NCBI RefSeq assembly: GCF_001413925.1
Contig: NZ_LBMJ01000001.1
Location: 1 to 64,000, forward strand
Reading direction: 5' to 3'
Source of the DNA: Nonlabens sp. YIK11
GTDB taxonomy: Bacteria; Bacteroidota; Bacteroidia; Flavobacteriales; Flavobacteriaceae
Length of the DNA: 64,000 nt
Position 1 is the first letter of the stretch, and every line of letters starts with the position of its first letter. A program made the translations under genes and the position numbers. Shown one piece after another: positions 1-8,124 of the stretch. The notes under the pieces are model-generated. The model was not told the origin of the DNA. It made no database searches and saw nothing but the letters and a program-made list of their open reading frames with translations.

Positions 1-2697
1 AGCCCAAGCCTGGTAACCATAGTAGGACCAAGAAATCATGGTGGAAAAGGCAAACATTACTACTGCTAGGGTCAATACATATGGGAACCAACTTATTACA
101 GAACAAATGCATCTGAAGTCAACAAGATGGCATCTGCATCTGCAAGACCAGCGTTTGCTGGATCGACATTTCCAGTGATAATCAATACCACCGCTGTCAT
201 CGTACAAACTACTACGGTATCAATGAATGGCTCCAATAATGCTACGAGACCTTCACTTGCAGGATATTTTTGTTCTTACCGCAGAGTGTGCAATGGAAGC
301 AGATCCAACACCAGCCTCATTTGAGAATGCTGCTCTTCTAAATCCTTGTACTAAAACACCAATGGCTCCACCAGCAACACCTTCTGGACTAAATGCTCCA
401 TCGATGATCTCTGTAAATGCAAATCCTATTAGGTCATAATTAGCTATGATCACCCAGATGGCCGCCCCAACATAAATTACTACCATGAATGGTACAATTT
501 TTGTCTGTCACTTTTGCAATGGATTTGATACCACCAATGATGACGATACCCACAAAAATGGCCATCAATAATCCAAATACCCAACGATATCCAAACATGA
601 AGGATTCTGATCCACCTGTAATATTTTCGACCATTTGTGCTGCCTGGTTGGCCTGGAACATGTTACCACCACCAAAGGATCCACCAATACACATAATCGC
701 AAAAAGAACAGCAAGAACTTTACCTAATCCAGCAAGACCCATGGATCTCAAACCTTTAGTCAAATAATACATGGGACCACCATAAACGGTTCCATCTGGA
801 CCTACATCACGATATTTTACACCTAGAGTACACTCTACAAACTTAGAAGCCATCCCTAGAAATCCTGCAACGATCATCCAGAAGGTTGCTCCTGCACCAC
901 CTACAGAAACTGCGATGGCAACACCTGCAATATTTCCTAAACCTACGGTTGCAGAGAGTGCCGCGGTTAAAGCTTAGGTAGGACCAAGAAATCATGGTGG
1001 AAAAATCAACATTACTACTGCTAGGTCAATACTATGGGAACCAACTATTACAGAACAAATGATCTGAGTCAACCAGATGGCATCTGCATCTGCAAGACCA
1101 GCGTTTGCTGGATCGACATTTCCAGTGATTTAATAATACCACCGGCTGTCATCGTACAAACTACTACGGTATCAACTGAATGGCTCCATAATGCTACGAG
1201 ACCTTCCACTTGTCAGGATATTTTGTCTACCGCAGAGTGTGCAAGGAAGCAGATCCAAAACACCAGCCTCATTGAGAATGGCTGCTCTTCTAAATCCTTG
1301 GTACTAAAAACAATGGCCACAGCAACACCTTCTGGACTAAATGCTCATCGATGATCTCTGTAAATGCAAATCCTATTAGGTCATAATTAGCTATGATCAC
1401 CCAGATGGCCGCCCCAACATAAATTACTACCATGAATGGTACAATTTTGTCTGTCACTTTTGCAATGGATTTGATACCCCAATGATGTGACGATACCCAC
1501 AAAAATGGCCATCAATAATCCAAATACCCAACGATATCCAAACATGAAGGATTCTGATCCACCTGTAATATTTTCGACCATTTGTGCTGCCTGGTTGGCC
1601 TGGAACATGTTACCACCACCCAAAGGATCCACCAATACACATAATCGCAAAAAGAACAGCAAGAACTTTACCTAATCCAGCAAGACCCATGGATCTCAAA
1701 CCTTTAGTCAAATAATACATGGGACCACCAATAAACGGTTCCATCTGGACCTACATCACGATATTTTACACCTAGAGTACACTCTACAAACTTAGAAGCC
1801 ATCCCTAGAAATCCTGCAACGATCATCCAGAAGGTTGCTCCTGCACCACCTACAGAAACTGCGATGGCAACACCTGCAATATTTCCTAAACCTACGGTTG
1901 CAGAGAGTGCCGCGGTTAAAGCTTGAAAGTGACTAACCTCACCATCAGAACTTTCATCCCTAATGGTGTCCTTAATATCTCCATCGACAGTGATCTCGTC
2001 ACTTACCTCGTCAATATGATCTTCAAGACTGTCTACCTTATTAATGTCAACACCGTTGGCAATACCATCTTCTCCATAAAGCATTTCTGCTCCATGCTTT
2101 TCAATGTCCTCGTATTTACCACGAACCACCTGAATGGCTCTCCAAATCCCTGAAAAGTTGATAAATTTAAAATATATCGTAAAGAAGAGCGCTCCTAGGA
2201 TTAATGGGAAAAGCACCCAATAAACTCTAGTAAATGGTGCAGAGGCTACAATTTCCCACACTAGAACCTGGAACTATATCCGTTGTTGCGATTTTGAATG
2301 TACCGCCGTCAACAACAATATTTGGATTAGCTGTTTTGAGCTCAATCTCCTCTGCGATTTGATCTCCAGAAAGAGAAATTCTGTTGACGTTAAGAGAATC
2401 GTTTTCTAAAGTATATCTAACACCATCTGGGGCATTGAAACTAGGTACCGCAAAACGATCATCTGGATCACGTATCGCGAGTCTATCAAGAACATCCAGT
2501 TCAATAGTCATTTCATCTTCAACCGTTCCCATTGGAATTTGATAAAAGACTCCTGCGACATAATCACCAGTGGCCCAACCAAAGGCGTCATCTATCTTTT
2601 CGTCAATTCCTTTTTCTTCTTGTTGCTCTTGTGCAAACACAGCCGTTGAGAGCATCAATGCCATTAGCGATAGGACAATTTTGTTAAGATTTTTCAT
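1..2697 (-). pseudogene. Sodium:alanine/glycine symporter (AGCS family), frameshifted and partly duplicated, 3' end outside window
   Basis: On the minus strand the pieces read as one AGCS symporter. A signal peptide (MKNLNKIVLSLMALMLSTAVF) starts at 2697. Next come the family motifs [17 protein letters not shown] and [18 protein letters not shown], then [26 protein letters not shown] and, at the window edge, [12 protein letters not shown]. The reading frame breaks near 2260, 1725, 1620 and 1490 and many times below 500, nearly always by single-base indels. The block from [17 protein letters not shown] to ISWSY is present twice in tandem. The N-terminal part carries about 90 extra residues before the first membrane helix compared with what I expect of the family. 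I infer sequencing or assembly error at a contig end rather than a decayed gene, because the two copies disagree mainly at random single bases. As written, no functional protein can be made. Confidence 0.85.
22..1924. repeat. Imperfect tandem duplication of about 950 bp inside the symporter gene
   Basis: Copy A runs 22-975 and copy B 978-1924. Both begin GTAGGACCAAGAAATCATGG and end CGCGGTTAAAGCTT. Copy A jumps back to the repeat start at 975/978, while copy B continues into unique symporter sequence at 1925. The copies differ by dozens of one- or two-base insertions and deletions, densest in the first 400 bp of each copy. This fits poor read ends being joined twice better than a biological duplication. 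Confidence 0.9.
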
Positions 2698-2791
2698 CTA
2701 TTAAGAACTCGTTTTTTTGATTAAGCAAGCAAGATGCATAAAAATCTTGCCTTTTAAAAGTTTTGTTAAGAAATAGTAAAGCTATAGCAGG

Positions 2792-3793
2792 CTACTCGTG
2801 AATTCGATAAGATTTTTGTAGCTGGGCAATCTGTTGGGAATTTCCCACAACGATGATTTTAGACCCAGTACCAATGACGGTTTCTGGACTTGGATTTACT
2901 ACATATTCTCCGTCAGGAGATTTGTACCCTATAATAGTACAGCCCGTTTTTTGACGCAGGTTGAGATCGATGATAGTACATTTATTCTGGTGGTCAAACA
3001 TCTGCTCAAATGAGACCTGTTCCAGATTGACTCCATCATCACCACCATAGCTCAAATTATCCCAGAATTCAATCAAATCCGGACTTACAATTAGTGATGC
3101 CATATGCTGGCCTCCTATTTGGTCTGGAAGTATGACATTGTCAGCACCAGCGAGTTTTAGTTTTTTATAACTGGTTTCTTCACTGGCTCTAGAAATGATT
3201 TTGAGATCCTTATTTAGCTGTCTAGCACTCAAAACAATAAAAAGATTGTCTGCATCGTCTGGAAGTGCCGTAATCAGAACAGATGCCTTATCTATCCCAG
3301 CAGATTGTAATACCTCATCCTCATTAGCATTACCGCGGTAGAAATACTTGTTATCGAGCTGGCAATCATCAATCACCTGTTGATCCTTTTCAATGATTAT
3401 GAAATCACGCTTGTAATCCTGTAGTTTAGCCACTGCCTGTTTCCCATTACGGCCGTAGCCGCAAACGATGATGTGATTTTCCATAGAGTTAAGATATTTT
3501 TTCTTTTCGCGAGCTCTTCTTGCCTGTAGCGAGTTTCTAGTTAGCAGATATTCGGAAATTACAGATACTGAATAACCCACTATCACCACACTAGTCAAGA
3601 TGATGAATATGGTGAATAGTTTAGCTTCTGGACTAGGATCTCCTATCTCACGATAACCAACGGTTGTAATAGTGATCACCGTCATGTACAAGGCATCAAT
3701 CCATGACAAGCCCAGCATGAATTTATACCCTAAACAACCCGTTACCATGACCGAGGTTAGAAGGCTTATCGCTATCGTTATTTTGTTACGCAT
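2792..3793 (-). CDS. Potassium channel protein with RCK/TrkA-N domain
   Basis: A 333-residue two-helix K+ channel subunit of the inner membrane. Helix 1 is at about residues 5-24, the pore loop at 30-50 (ALYMTVITITTVGYREIG) and helix 2 at about 58-80. A Rossmann RCK domain follows from about 106 (HIIVCGYGRNG, the nucleotide-binding glycine motif). A C-terminal RCK-C (TrkA-C) region lies at about 245-333. The selectivity filter reads T-V-G-Y-R instead of the canonical T-V-G-Y-G, with Arg at residue 48. The gene lies 8 bp downstream of the PspC-like gene and is probably co-transcribed with it. The fold is clear; ion selectivity is not, given the altered filter. Confidence 0.85.
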   Translation of the reverse strand: MRNKITIAISLLTSVMVTGCLGYKFMLGLSWIDALYMTVITITTVGYREIGDPSPEAKLFTIFIILTSVVIVGYSVSVISEYLLTRNSLQARRAREKKKYLNSMENHIIVCGYGRNGKQAVAKLQDYKRDFIIIEKDQQVIDDCQLDNKYFYRGNANEDEVLQSAGIDKASVLITALPDDADNLFIVLSARQLNKDLKIISRASEETSYKKLKLAGADNVILPDQIGGQHMASLIVSPDLIEFWDNLSYGGDDGVNLEQVSFEQMFDHQNKCTIIDLNLRQKTGCTIIGYKSPDGEYVVNPSPETVIGTGSKIIVVGNSQQIAQLQKSYRIHE

Positions 3794-3801
3794 AGTGGTG
3801 C

Positions 3802-4029
3802 CTATAAATCAAAAACAGAACTGCGTTTGACATAAATCAAATCCTTTATGCGCAACCAAAACGCCATGATCAAATAAACTGCAAATCCAGCTCCTAGAGT
3901 AGCAAATGTAAAATAGATGAATGTGATGCGCACATTACGTGCACGCATGCCCAATCGGTCTGCCATACGTGTGCTCACATAGAAACCATACTTTTCCATG
4001 TAATGCCTTAATTCTGTAACAACGCCCAT
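3802..4029 (-). CDS. Small PspC-domain membrane protein
   Basis: 75 residues. The N-terminal part (about 1-28) is soluble. Then come RMADRLGMRARNVRITFIYF and a single hydrophobic helix (about 35-58) followed by a basic tail, the pattern of a PspC domain. PspC proteins in enterobacteria modulate the phage-shock envelope-stress response. In Bacteroidetes the short stand-alone forms are uncharacterised, so the role is inferred only by family. It sits directly upstream of the K+ channel gene on the same strand with 8 bp between them, which suggests one transcript. Confidence 0.7.
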   Translation of the reverse strand: MGVVTELRHYMEKYGFYVSTRMADRLGMRARNVRITFIYFTFATLGAGFAVYLIMAFWLRIKDLIYVKRSSVFDL

Positions 4030-4066
4030 ATGTCAAATGTACTCTATAGAACCTAATATTTCCTAG

Positions 4067-5338
4067 CTATTGACCGCTCATTAATCGTACACCTATATCG
4101 CATTTAAGACATAAATTCAGATCACAATAATTGGGTTTGAGCTGCAGCACAGCCTGAGATTCCAGAGCAGTTTTAATGCCAATCAATTTTTTGAATCCTT
4201 GTGTCACGGTATTTTTTTCCATAGGGATATCTCTTATGATTCCCAGCAATTCATCGGTTGTATCTTTTCCATGATGGCGAGCATAGGCAAATTTGATGGG
4301 CACGATGCAATTGATGATCAACAGGTCGATAAAGGATTGTGTTAAGACCTTTTCTCTAGATTCGGTTTGTTTGTCAAATACATGATGTGTGTCCCAATAT
4401 TTTGCAGCTTTCACGTCAAACAGCGCGCTAATTTCTGCTTTGGATTTCGCCAAAATGACCTGAGCAAGCAGCATAGGATTTCTATGATACAACATAGCAA
4501 GTTGAGATAGGCGAATGGTTGGATAATTTGCTGGTCGCAACCTGAAAAACTTTAAATCTGTTGGTATAGGTTTTAATCGAAATTTCGCTTTCGCGAAAGC
4601 GAACTCCTTCTCAAGTAGGCTAAAATATCGATCTTCTCGCGGTGTGTCCAGCAATCCCGATAAGCCCATCAAAACAGATTCCAGCTGGAAAGCGTCGGCA
4701 GCCAGTTTACGCACTACAGATTGATCCATAGCCGTTGCGATTTGCTCAAAAGCATCTGCATTTACCTTAGTCCCAAAACTGCGCGCCAGCATTTGGAAAA
4801 AGGTGGCTTCCCAGTCATTATTGTTCTGTTTCAGGCTTTTCTCTATGCGACGGTAACGCTGCTCCAGTCGCTGAATGTAGACCTTTTCCAGCCACATATC
4901 AACCTGAAAAGAATCCACCTGATGGATGAGTTTCTCACAATTGATGAATTGATCATTTTTGTAGGCGAATAGCTTTGTGTAGGTGAGAATCGCGTCATCA
5001 GGCACGTATGTCGATACCTCAAGGACTGGTATATCGATCTCACTGCGCCTCGTGATCTCTGCATCGTGCTTCCAGACCACGTGTAGGATGACGTTGTCAT
5101 AAGCTGGATCATCATCATGGCCATGCTTATACCAGTCACTGGATTTTACATGCATCTCTACATTTCCAGCCCATAACTGACCATCGATCTCGACCTGTGC
5201 ATTGAAAAAATCTGGTCCGGAATGGTGGTTATGATGCCCTAGGGTCTTGATCACTACCAATTGATCCTTAGTGGTACGCAGCTGTAGACCACTTAACTTT
5301 TTGAACTTCCAGAGGTAATGGATAAAATCTTCCCGCAT
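4067..5338 (-). CDS. DUF2851 family protein
   Basis: 423 residues beginning MREDFIHYLWKFKKL. The block LGHHNHHSGPDFFNAQVEIDG and the later GNVEMHVKSSDWYKHGH are typical of DUF2851, a Bacteroidetes family without known function. Conserved His/Asp/Glu positions here resemble a nuclease-like metal site, but that is only my impression. A palindrome copy at 4586-4601 is read as FAFAKA within the protein. A 28-copy heptamer array starts about 50 bp upstream of the start codon, so its length could affect expression. There is no signal peptide, so the protein is probably cytoplasmic. Confidence 0.8.
   Translation of the reverse strand: MREDFIHYLWKFKKLSGLQLRTTKDQLVVIKTLGHHNHHSGPDFFNAQVEIDGQLWAGNVEMHVKSSDWYKHGHDDDPAYDNVILHVVWKHDAEITRRSEIDIPVLEVSTYVPDDAILTYTKLFAYKNDQFINCEKLIHQVDSFQVDMWLEKVYIQRLEQRYRRIEKSLKQNNNDWEATFFQMLARSFGTKVNADAFEQIATAMDQSVVRKLAADAFQLESVLMGLSGLLDTPREDRYFSLLEKEFAFAKAKFRLKPIPTDLKFFRLRPANYPTIRLSQLAMLYHRNPMLLAQVILAKSKAEISALFDVKAAKYWDTHHVFDKQTESREKVLTQSFIDLLIINCIVPIKFAYARHHGKDTTDELLGIIRDIPMEKNTVTQGFKKLIGIKTALESQAVLQLKPNYCDLNLCLKCDIGVRLMSGQ
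4586..4601. repeat. CGCTTTCGCGAAAGCG palindrome, copy 1
   Basis: Perfect 16-bp copy, extending to the full 20-bp TTCGCTTTCGCGAAAGCGAA. It lies inside the DUF2851 gene and is read as AFAKA. Confidence 0.97.
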
Positions 5339-5388
5339 GTGCCACTAGGTGAATGGACTAAGTTAAGAAGTTTTAGGATTTACAGCTC

Positions 5389-5598
5389 GAGGTATGAGGA
5401 ATGAGGAATGAGGAATGAGGAATGAGGAATGAGGAATGAGGAATGAGGAATGAGGAATGAGGAATGAGGAATGAGGAATGAGGAATGAGGAATGAGGAAT
5501 GAGGAATGAGGAATGAGGAATGAGGAATGAGGAATGAGGAATGAGGAATGAGGAATGAGGAATGAGGAATGAGGAATGAGGAATGAGGAATGAGGAAA
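5389..5598. repeat. Heptamer tandem array, unit GAGGAAT, 28 perfect copies
   Basis: Perfect units fill 5396-5591 (196 bp = 28 x 7). Degenerate edge units flank them: GAGGTAT at 5389 and GAGGAAA ending at 5598. The array is non-coding and lies 50 bp upstream of the DUF2851 start codon. Unit identity is perfect, so copy number is probably unstable by slippage. Confidence 0.97.
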
Positions 5599-5672
5599 AT
5601 TTAAAAAATCGTGCTCACAAACTTGTGCTTAGCTCTAGTGAATTTGAGAGTTATGCAAATTTTTGGGCTTGG

Positions 5673-5757
5673 GAACTGAAAATAGACAATCGGCCAACTG
5701 GCAACAGGTAACCGACAACTGGTAACTGATAACTAAAAACTGGCAACGGGCAACAGG
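5673..5757. repeat. Second, degenerate heptamer array, consensus YAACTGG
   Basis: From 5695 nine consecutive heptamers can be read in register: CAACTGG, CAACAGG, TAACCGA, CAACTGG, TAACTGA, TAACTAA, AAACTGG, CAACGGG, CAACAGG. Weaker units (GAACTGA, AAATAGA, CAATCGG) precede them from 5673. The array ends 4 bp from the stop codon of the synthase gene. The rest of the gap (5599-5672) shows nothing I can name. Confidence 0.8.
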
Positions 5758-5761
5758 CAAT

Positions 5762-6748
5762 TTACTCCAGCCAGCCTTTCTCTGCCATCCATTCATCATT
5801 AAAGAATTTACCAACGTATCTGGAACCATGATCATGGTAAAGAATGACGACAACATCATCTTTGGTAAATCCAACTTCTTCATGAATTTGCAACAATCCT
5901 TTGATGGCTGCGCCGGCACTGTTCCCCAGAAACATTCCTTCTTCTTTGGCCAGACGACGCGTGTAGACAGCCGCATCCTTGTCAGTGACTTTAGTAAAGC
6001 CATCGATCACTTCAAAACGCACGTTTTTGGGCAAGATATCCTCGCCTATTCCTTCGGTGACGTATGGGTAGATCTCATTCTCGTCAAAAATTCCGGTTTC
6101 GTGGTATTTTTTAAATACAGATCCATAGGTATCGATTCCCCAAATCTTAATATCAGGATTCTTGCCTTTCAAATAGGTCCCTACACCAGAAATGGTACCA
6201 CCAGTACCGACTCCTACTACAAAATGCGTCACTTTACCATCAGTCTGTTCCCAGATCTCTGGACCAGTATTCATGTAGTGCGCTTTACAATTCGACGGGT
6301 TGTCATACTGATTCACGTACCAAGAGTTAGGAATTTCCTCGCTCAACCTCTTGCTGGTGGAATAATAGGATTGCGGATCGTCTGGAGCTACATCGGTTGG
6401 GCATACATGCACCTCTGCGCCTACCGCGCGTAGTATGTCCATTTTTTCTTTGGATTGCTTATCGCTCAACACACAGATCAATTTGTATCCCTTTATGATC
6501 GCAGCCAGCGCAAGACCCATTCCTGTGTTACCGCTGGTTCCCTCAATAATTGTCCCACCTGGTTTTAGACGGCCGTCAGCCTCTGCATCTTCAATCATCA
6601 TGAGTCCCATGCGATCTTTAACGCTGTTGCCTGGATTGAAGGTTTCATATTTGGCCAGAACCAGACAAGGTAGGTCCTCAACCAACTTATTCATTTTTAT
6701 CAAAGGCGTGTTGCCTATAGTTTCCAGTATATTTTCAGCGTACTTCAT
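5762..6748 (-). CDS. PLP-dependent cysteine synthase / cystathionine beta-synthase-like enzyme
   Basis: 328 residues from the ATG at 6748. The PLP lysine lies in NPGNSVKDRMG, the substrate loop is EGTSGNTGMGLA, and the phosphate-binding glycine loop is GVGTGGTISGVG. The motif VLSDKQSKEKMDILRAVGAEV resembles the catalytic domain of cystathionine beta-synthase. The regulatory CBS pair is absent, as in O-acetylserine sulfhydrylases. It therefore makes cysteine or cystathionine from a serine derivative; which one cannot be settled from sequence. An in-frame ATG at 6787 exists, but a TAAATTTG promoter box at 6766-6773 lies between the two, favouring 6748. Confidence 0.85.
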   Translation of the reverse strand: MKYAENILETIGNTPLIKMNKLVEDLPCLVLAKYETFNPGNSVKDRMGLMMIEDAEADGRLKPGGTIIEGTSGNTGMGLALAAIIKGYKLICVLSDKQSKEKMDILRAVGAEVHVCPTDVAPDDPQSYYSTSKRLSEEIPNSWYVNQYDNPSNCKAHYMNTGPEIWEQTDGKVTHFVVGVGTGGTISGVGTYLKGKNPDIKIWGIDTYGSVFKKYHETGIFDENEIYPYVTEGIGEDILPKNVRFEVIDGFTKVTDKDAAVYTRRLAKEEGMFLGNSAGAAIKGLLQIHEEVGFTKDDVVVILYHDHGSRYVGKFFNDEWMAEKGWLE

Positions 6749-6765
6749 GATCTTATTTTGCGCTG

Positions 6766-6773
6766 CAAATTTA
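6766..6773 (-). promoter_or_regulatory. Predicted -7 promoter box of the synthase gene
   Basis: On the minus strand TAAATTTG is followed by CAGC, matching the Bacteroidetes -7 consensus TAnnTTTG. It ends 17 bp before the ATG at 6748. No well-placed -33 TTG was found. Confidence 0.5.
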
Positions 6774-6839
6774 GGATTTTGCAGCAAGGTTTGCAGGTAA
6801 AACCTACAGCTTATTTCTATGGTTAGGAAGGTTGATGGT

Positions 6840-6880
6840 TTCGCTTTCCTGCCTGACCGGCAGGCAGGCGCGAAAGCGAA
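6840..6880. repeat. Palindrome copy interrupted by a second palindromic element
   Basis: TTCGCTTT (6840-6847) and CGCGAAAGCGAA (6869-6880) together rebuild the full 20-bp palindrome exactly. Between them lies a 21-bp near-palindrome (6848-6868, CCTGCCTG-ACCGG-CAGGCAGG). No base of the host palindrome is lost or duplicated. The site is intergenic, 11 bp beyond the permease stop codon, and could form a long hairpin there. Confidence 0.9.
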
Positions 6881-6891
6881 CTAAAAACTTT

Positions 6892-8124
6892 CTATTCAAA
6901 ACGCATCGCCTTGACTGGCGAGATGCGACTAACGATATAGGTAGGAATGATAAGCACCAGCAGGCAAATCACAAAAGTGCCCGCGTTGAGCACCAGCACG
7001 TGCCACCAAGAGATGTACACAGGAGCTTCGGTTACGTAATAGGTCGATGGATCCAGCGTGAGCGGTGCAAAAAAGTATTGTAATCCTACCAAGCCCAACC
7101 CAATCAGATTGCCCCAAAACAAGCCTCGCAGAATCAAGGTCATGGCATTGTAGAGAAATATTTTACGTACGGTCCAGTCTGTAGCGCCTAACGATTTAAG
7201 CAATCCAATCATACCAGTACGATCTAAAATAAGCACAAGCAAAGCGGTAATCATATTGATGATTCCAACGATCAAAATAATCGCGATAATCCCGTAGACA
7301 TTACTATCCAATAAAGCTAACCATTGAAAGATGGTTGGATACTGATCTTTAATAGTCCTGGCATCGAGAAGCTGCGGAACCTGTAAAAAGACGTTCCTTC
7401 CTATCTCATCAACGTTTCCAAAATCATCAATGAACACCTCAAATTTTCCTATCTCACTGTCATCCCATTTATTGATTTTTTGAATGTTGCGTATGTCGCC
7501 TACAATGAATTTGGTATCATATTCGGCCAGGCCACTATCGTAAATGCCTATGACATTGAACGCCCGTGCAAGAGGTTCTTCATTTTCCTTCATGAAATAG
7601 GTAGGTGCCTTATCTCCTACCTTGAGCTGTAAACGCCTTGCGATGTCATCAGAGATTAAAATATCTTTTGAGGTAGCCTCTTGAGATACATCTGGTAAAG
7701 ATCCTTCAATCAGAAAATCTTTGAAGCTTTCCCAGCGGTAATCGGTTCCAACACCTTTAAGGATAACGCCTTCAAAATCTGTCGCCGTCCTGATCATGGC
7801 TCCTTTAGTCGCCACGGCTTGTACATGCGTGACCTGCGGCACACTTGTAAAATCAGGATAAAATTCTTGGTTGATATCAATAGGCCTGACGGTCGTGATG
7901 GAGTTATTGCGATCAAATAGTGATATGGTAATGTCGCCATTGAAAGCGCTCACCTTTTCCCTAATCTTTTTTTGTAGGCCTACACCGGTCGCAACGGCGA
8001 TGATCATTACAATCATTCCTATGGCAATGGCTGCAGTGGCGATTTTAATTATCGGCGCACTTACGCTATTTTTATATTCTGTACTATGCTGTACGCGACG
8101 CGCTATGAAATACTCTAGATTCAA
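6892..8124 (-). CDS. ABC transporter permease of the FtsX/LolC family
   Basis: About 410 residues. Membrane helix 1 (SAPIIKIATAAIAIGMIVMI) is followed by a large periplasmic domain (about 55-265) and three C-terminal helices ending ISPVKAMRF. This is the LolC/E-type layout of lipoprotein-release or efflux permeases; no ATPase gene is adjacent. I place the start at the TTG at 8124 because relatives begin (M)NLEYFIARR; the nearest ATG is 8154. Either start overlaps the 5' end of the divergent lipoprotein gene (ATG at 8105). The substrate is unknown. Confidence 0.8.
   Translation of the reverse strand: MNLEYFIARRVQHSTEYKNSVSAPIIKIATAAIAIGMIVMIIAVATGVGLQKKIREKVSAFNGDITISLFDRNNSITTVRPIDINQEFYPDFTSVPQVTHVQAVATKGAMIRTATDFEGVILKGVGTDYRWESFKDFLIEGSLPDVSQEATSKDILISDDIARRLQLKVGDKAPTYFMKENEEPLARAFNVIGIYDSGLAEYDTKFIVGDIRNIQKINKWDDSEIGKFEVFIDDFGNVDEIGRNVFLQVPQLLDARTIKDQYPTIFQWLALLDSNVYGIIAIILIVGIINMITALLVLILDRTGMIGLLKSLGATDWTVRKIFLYNAMTLILRGLFWGNLIGLGLVGLQYFFAPLTLDPSTYYVTEAPVYISWWHVLVLNAGTFVICLLVLIIPTYIVSRISPVKAMRFE

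Noticed and set aside
5389..5598. Possible CRISPR array
   Set aside because: The units are 7 bp, head to tail, with no spacers and no cas genes nearby; this is a simple tandem repeat.
5828..6433. 201-codon open frame on the plus strand
   Set aside because: It lies wholly opposite the PLP-dependent synthase, whose motifs are unambiguous; the antisense frame has no recognisable domain.
7871..8104. Upstream extension of the DUF1343 lipoprotein frame
   Set aside because: It overlaps the permease on the other strand, and the lipobox needs a start near 8105.
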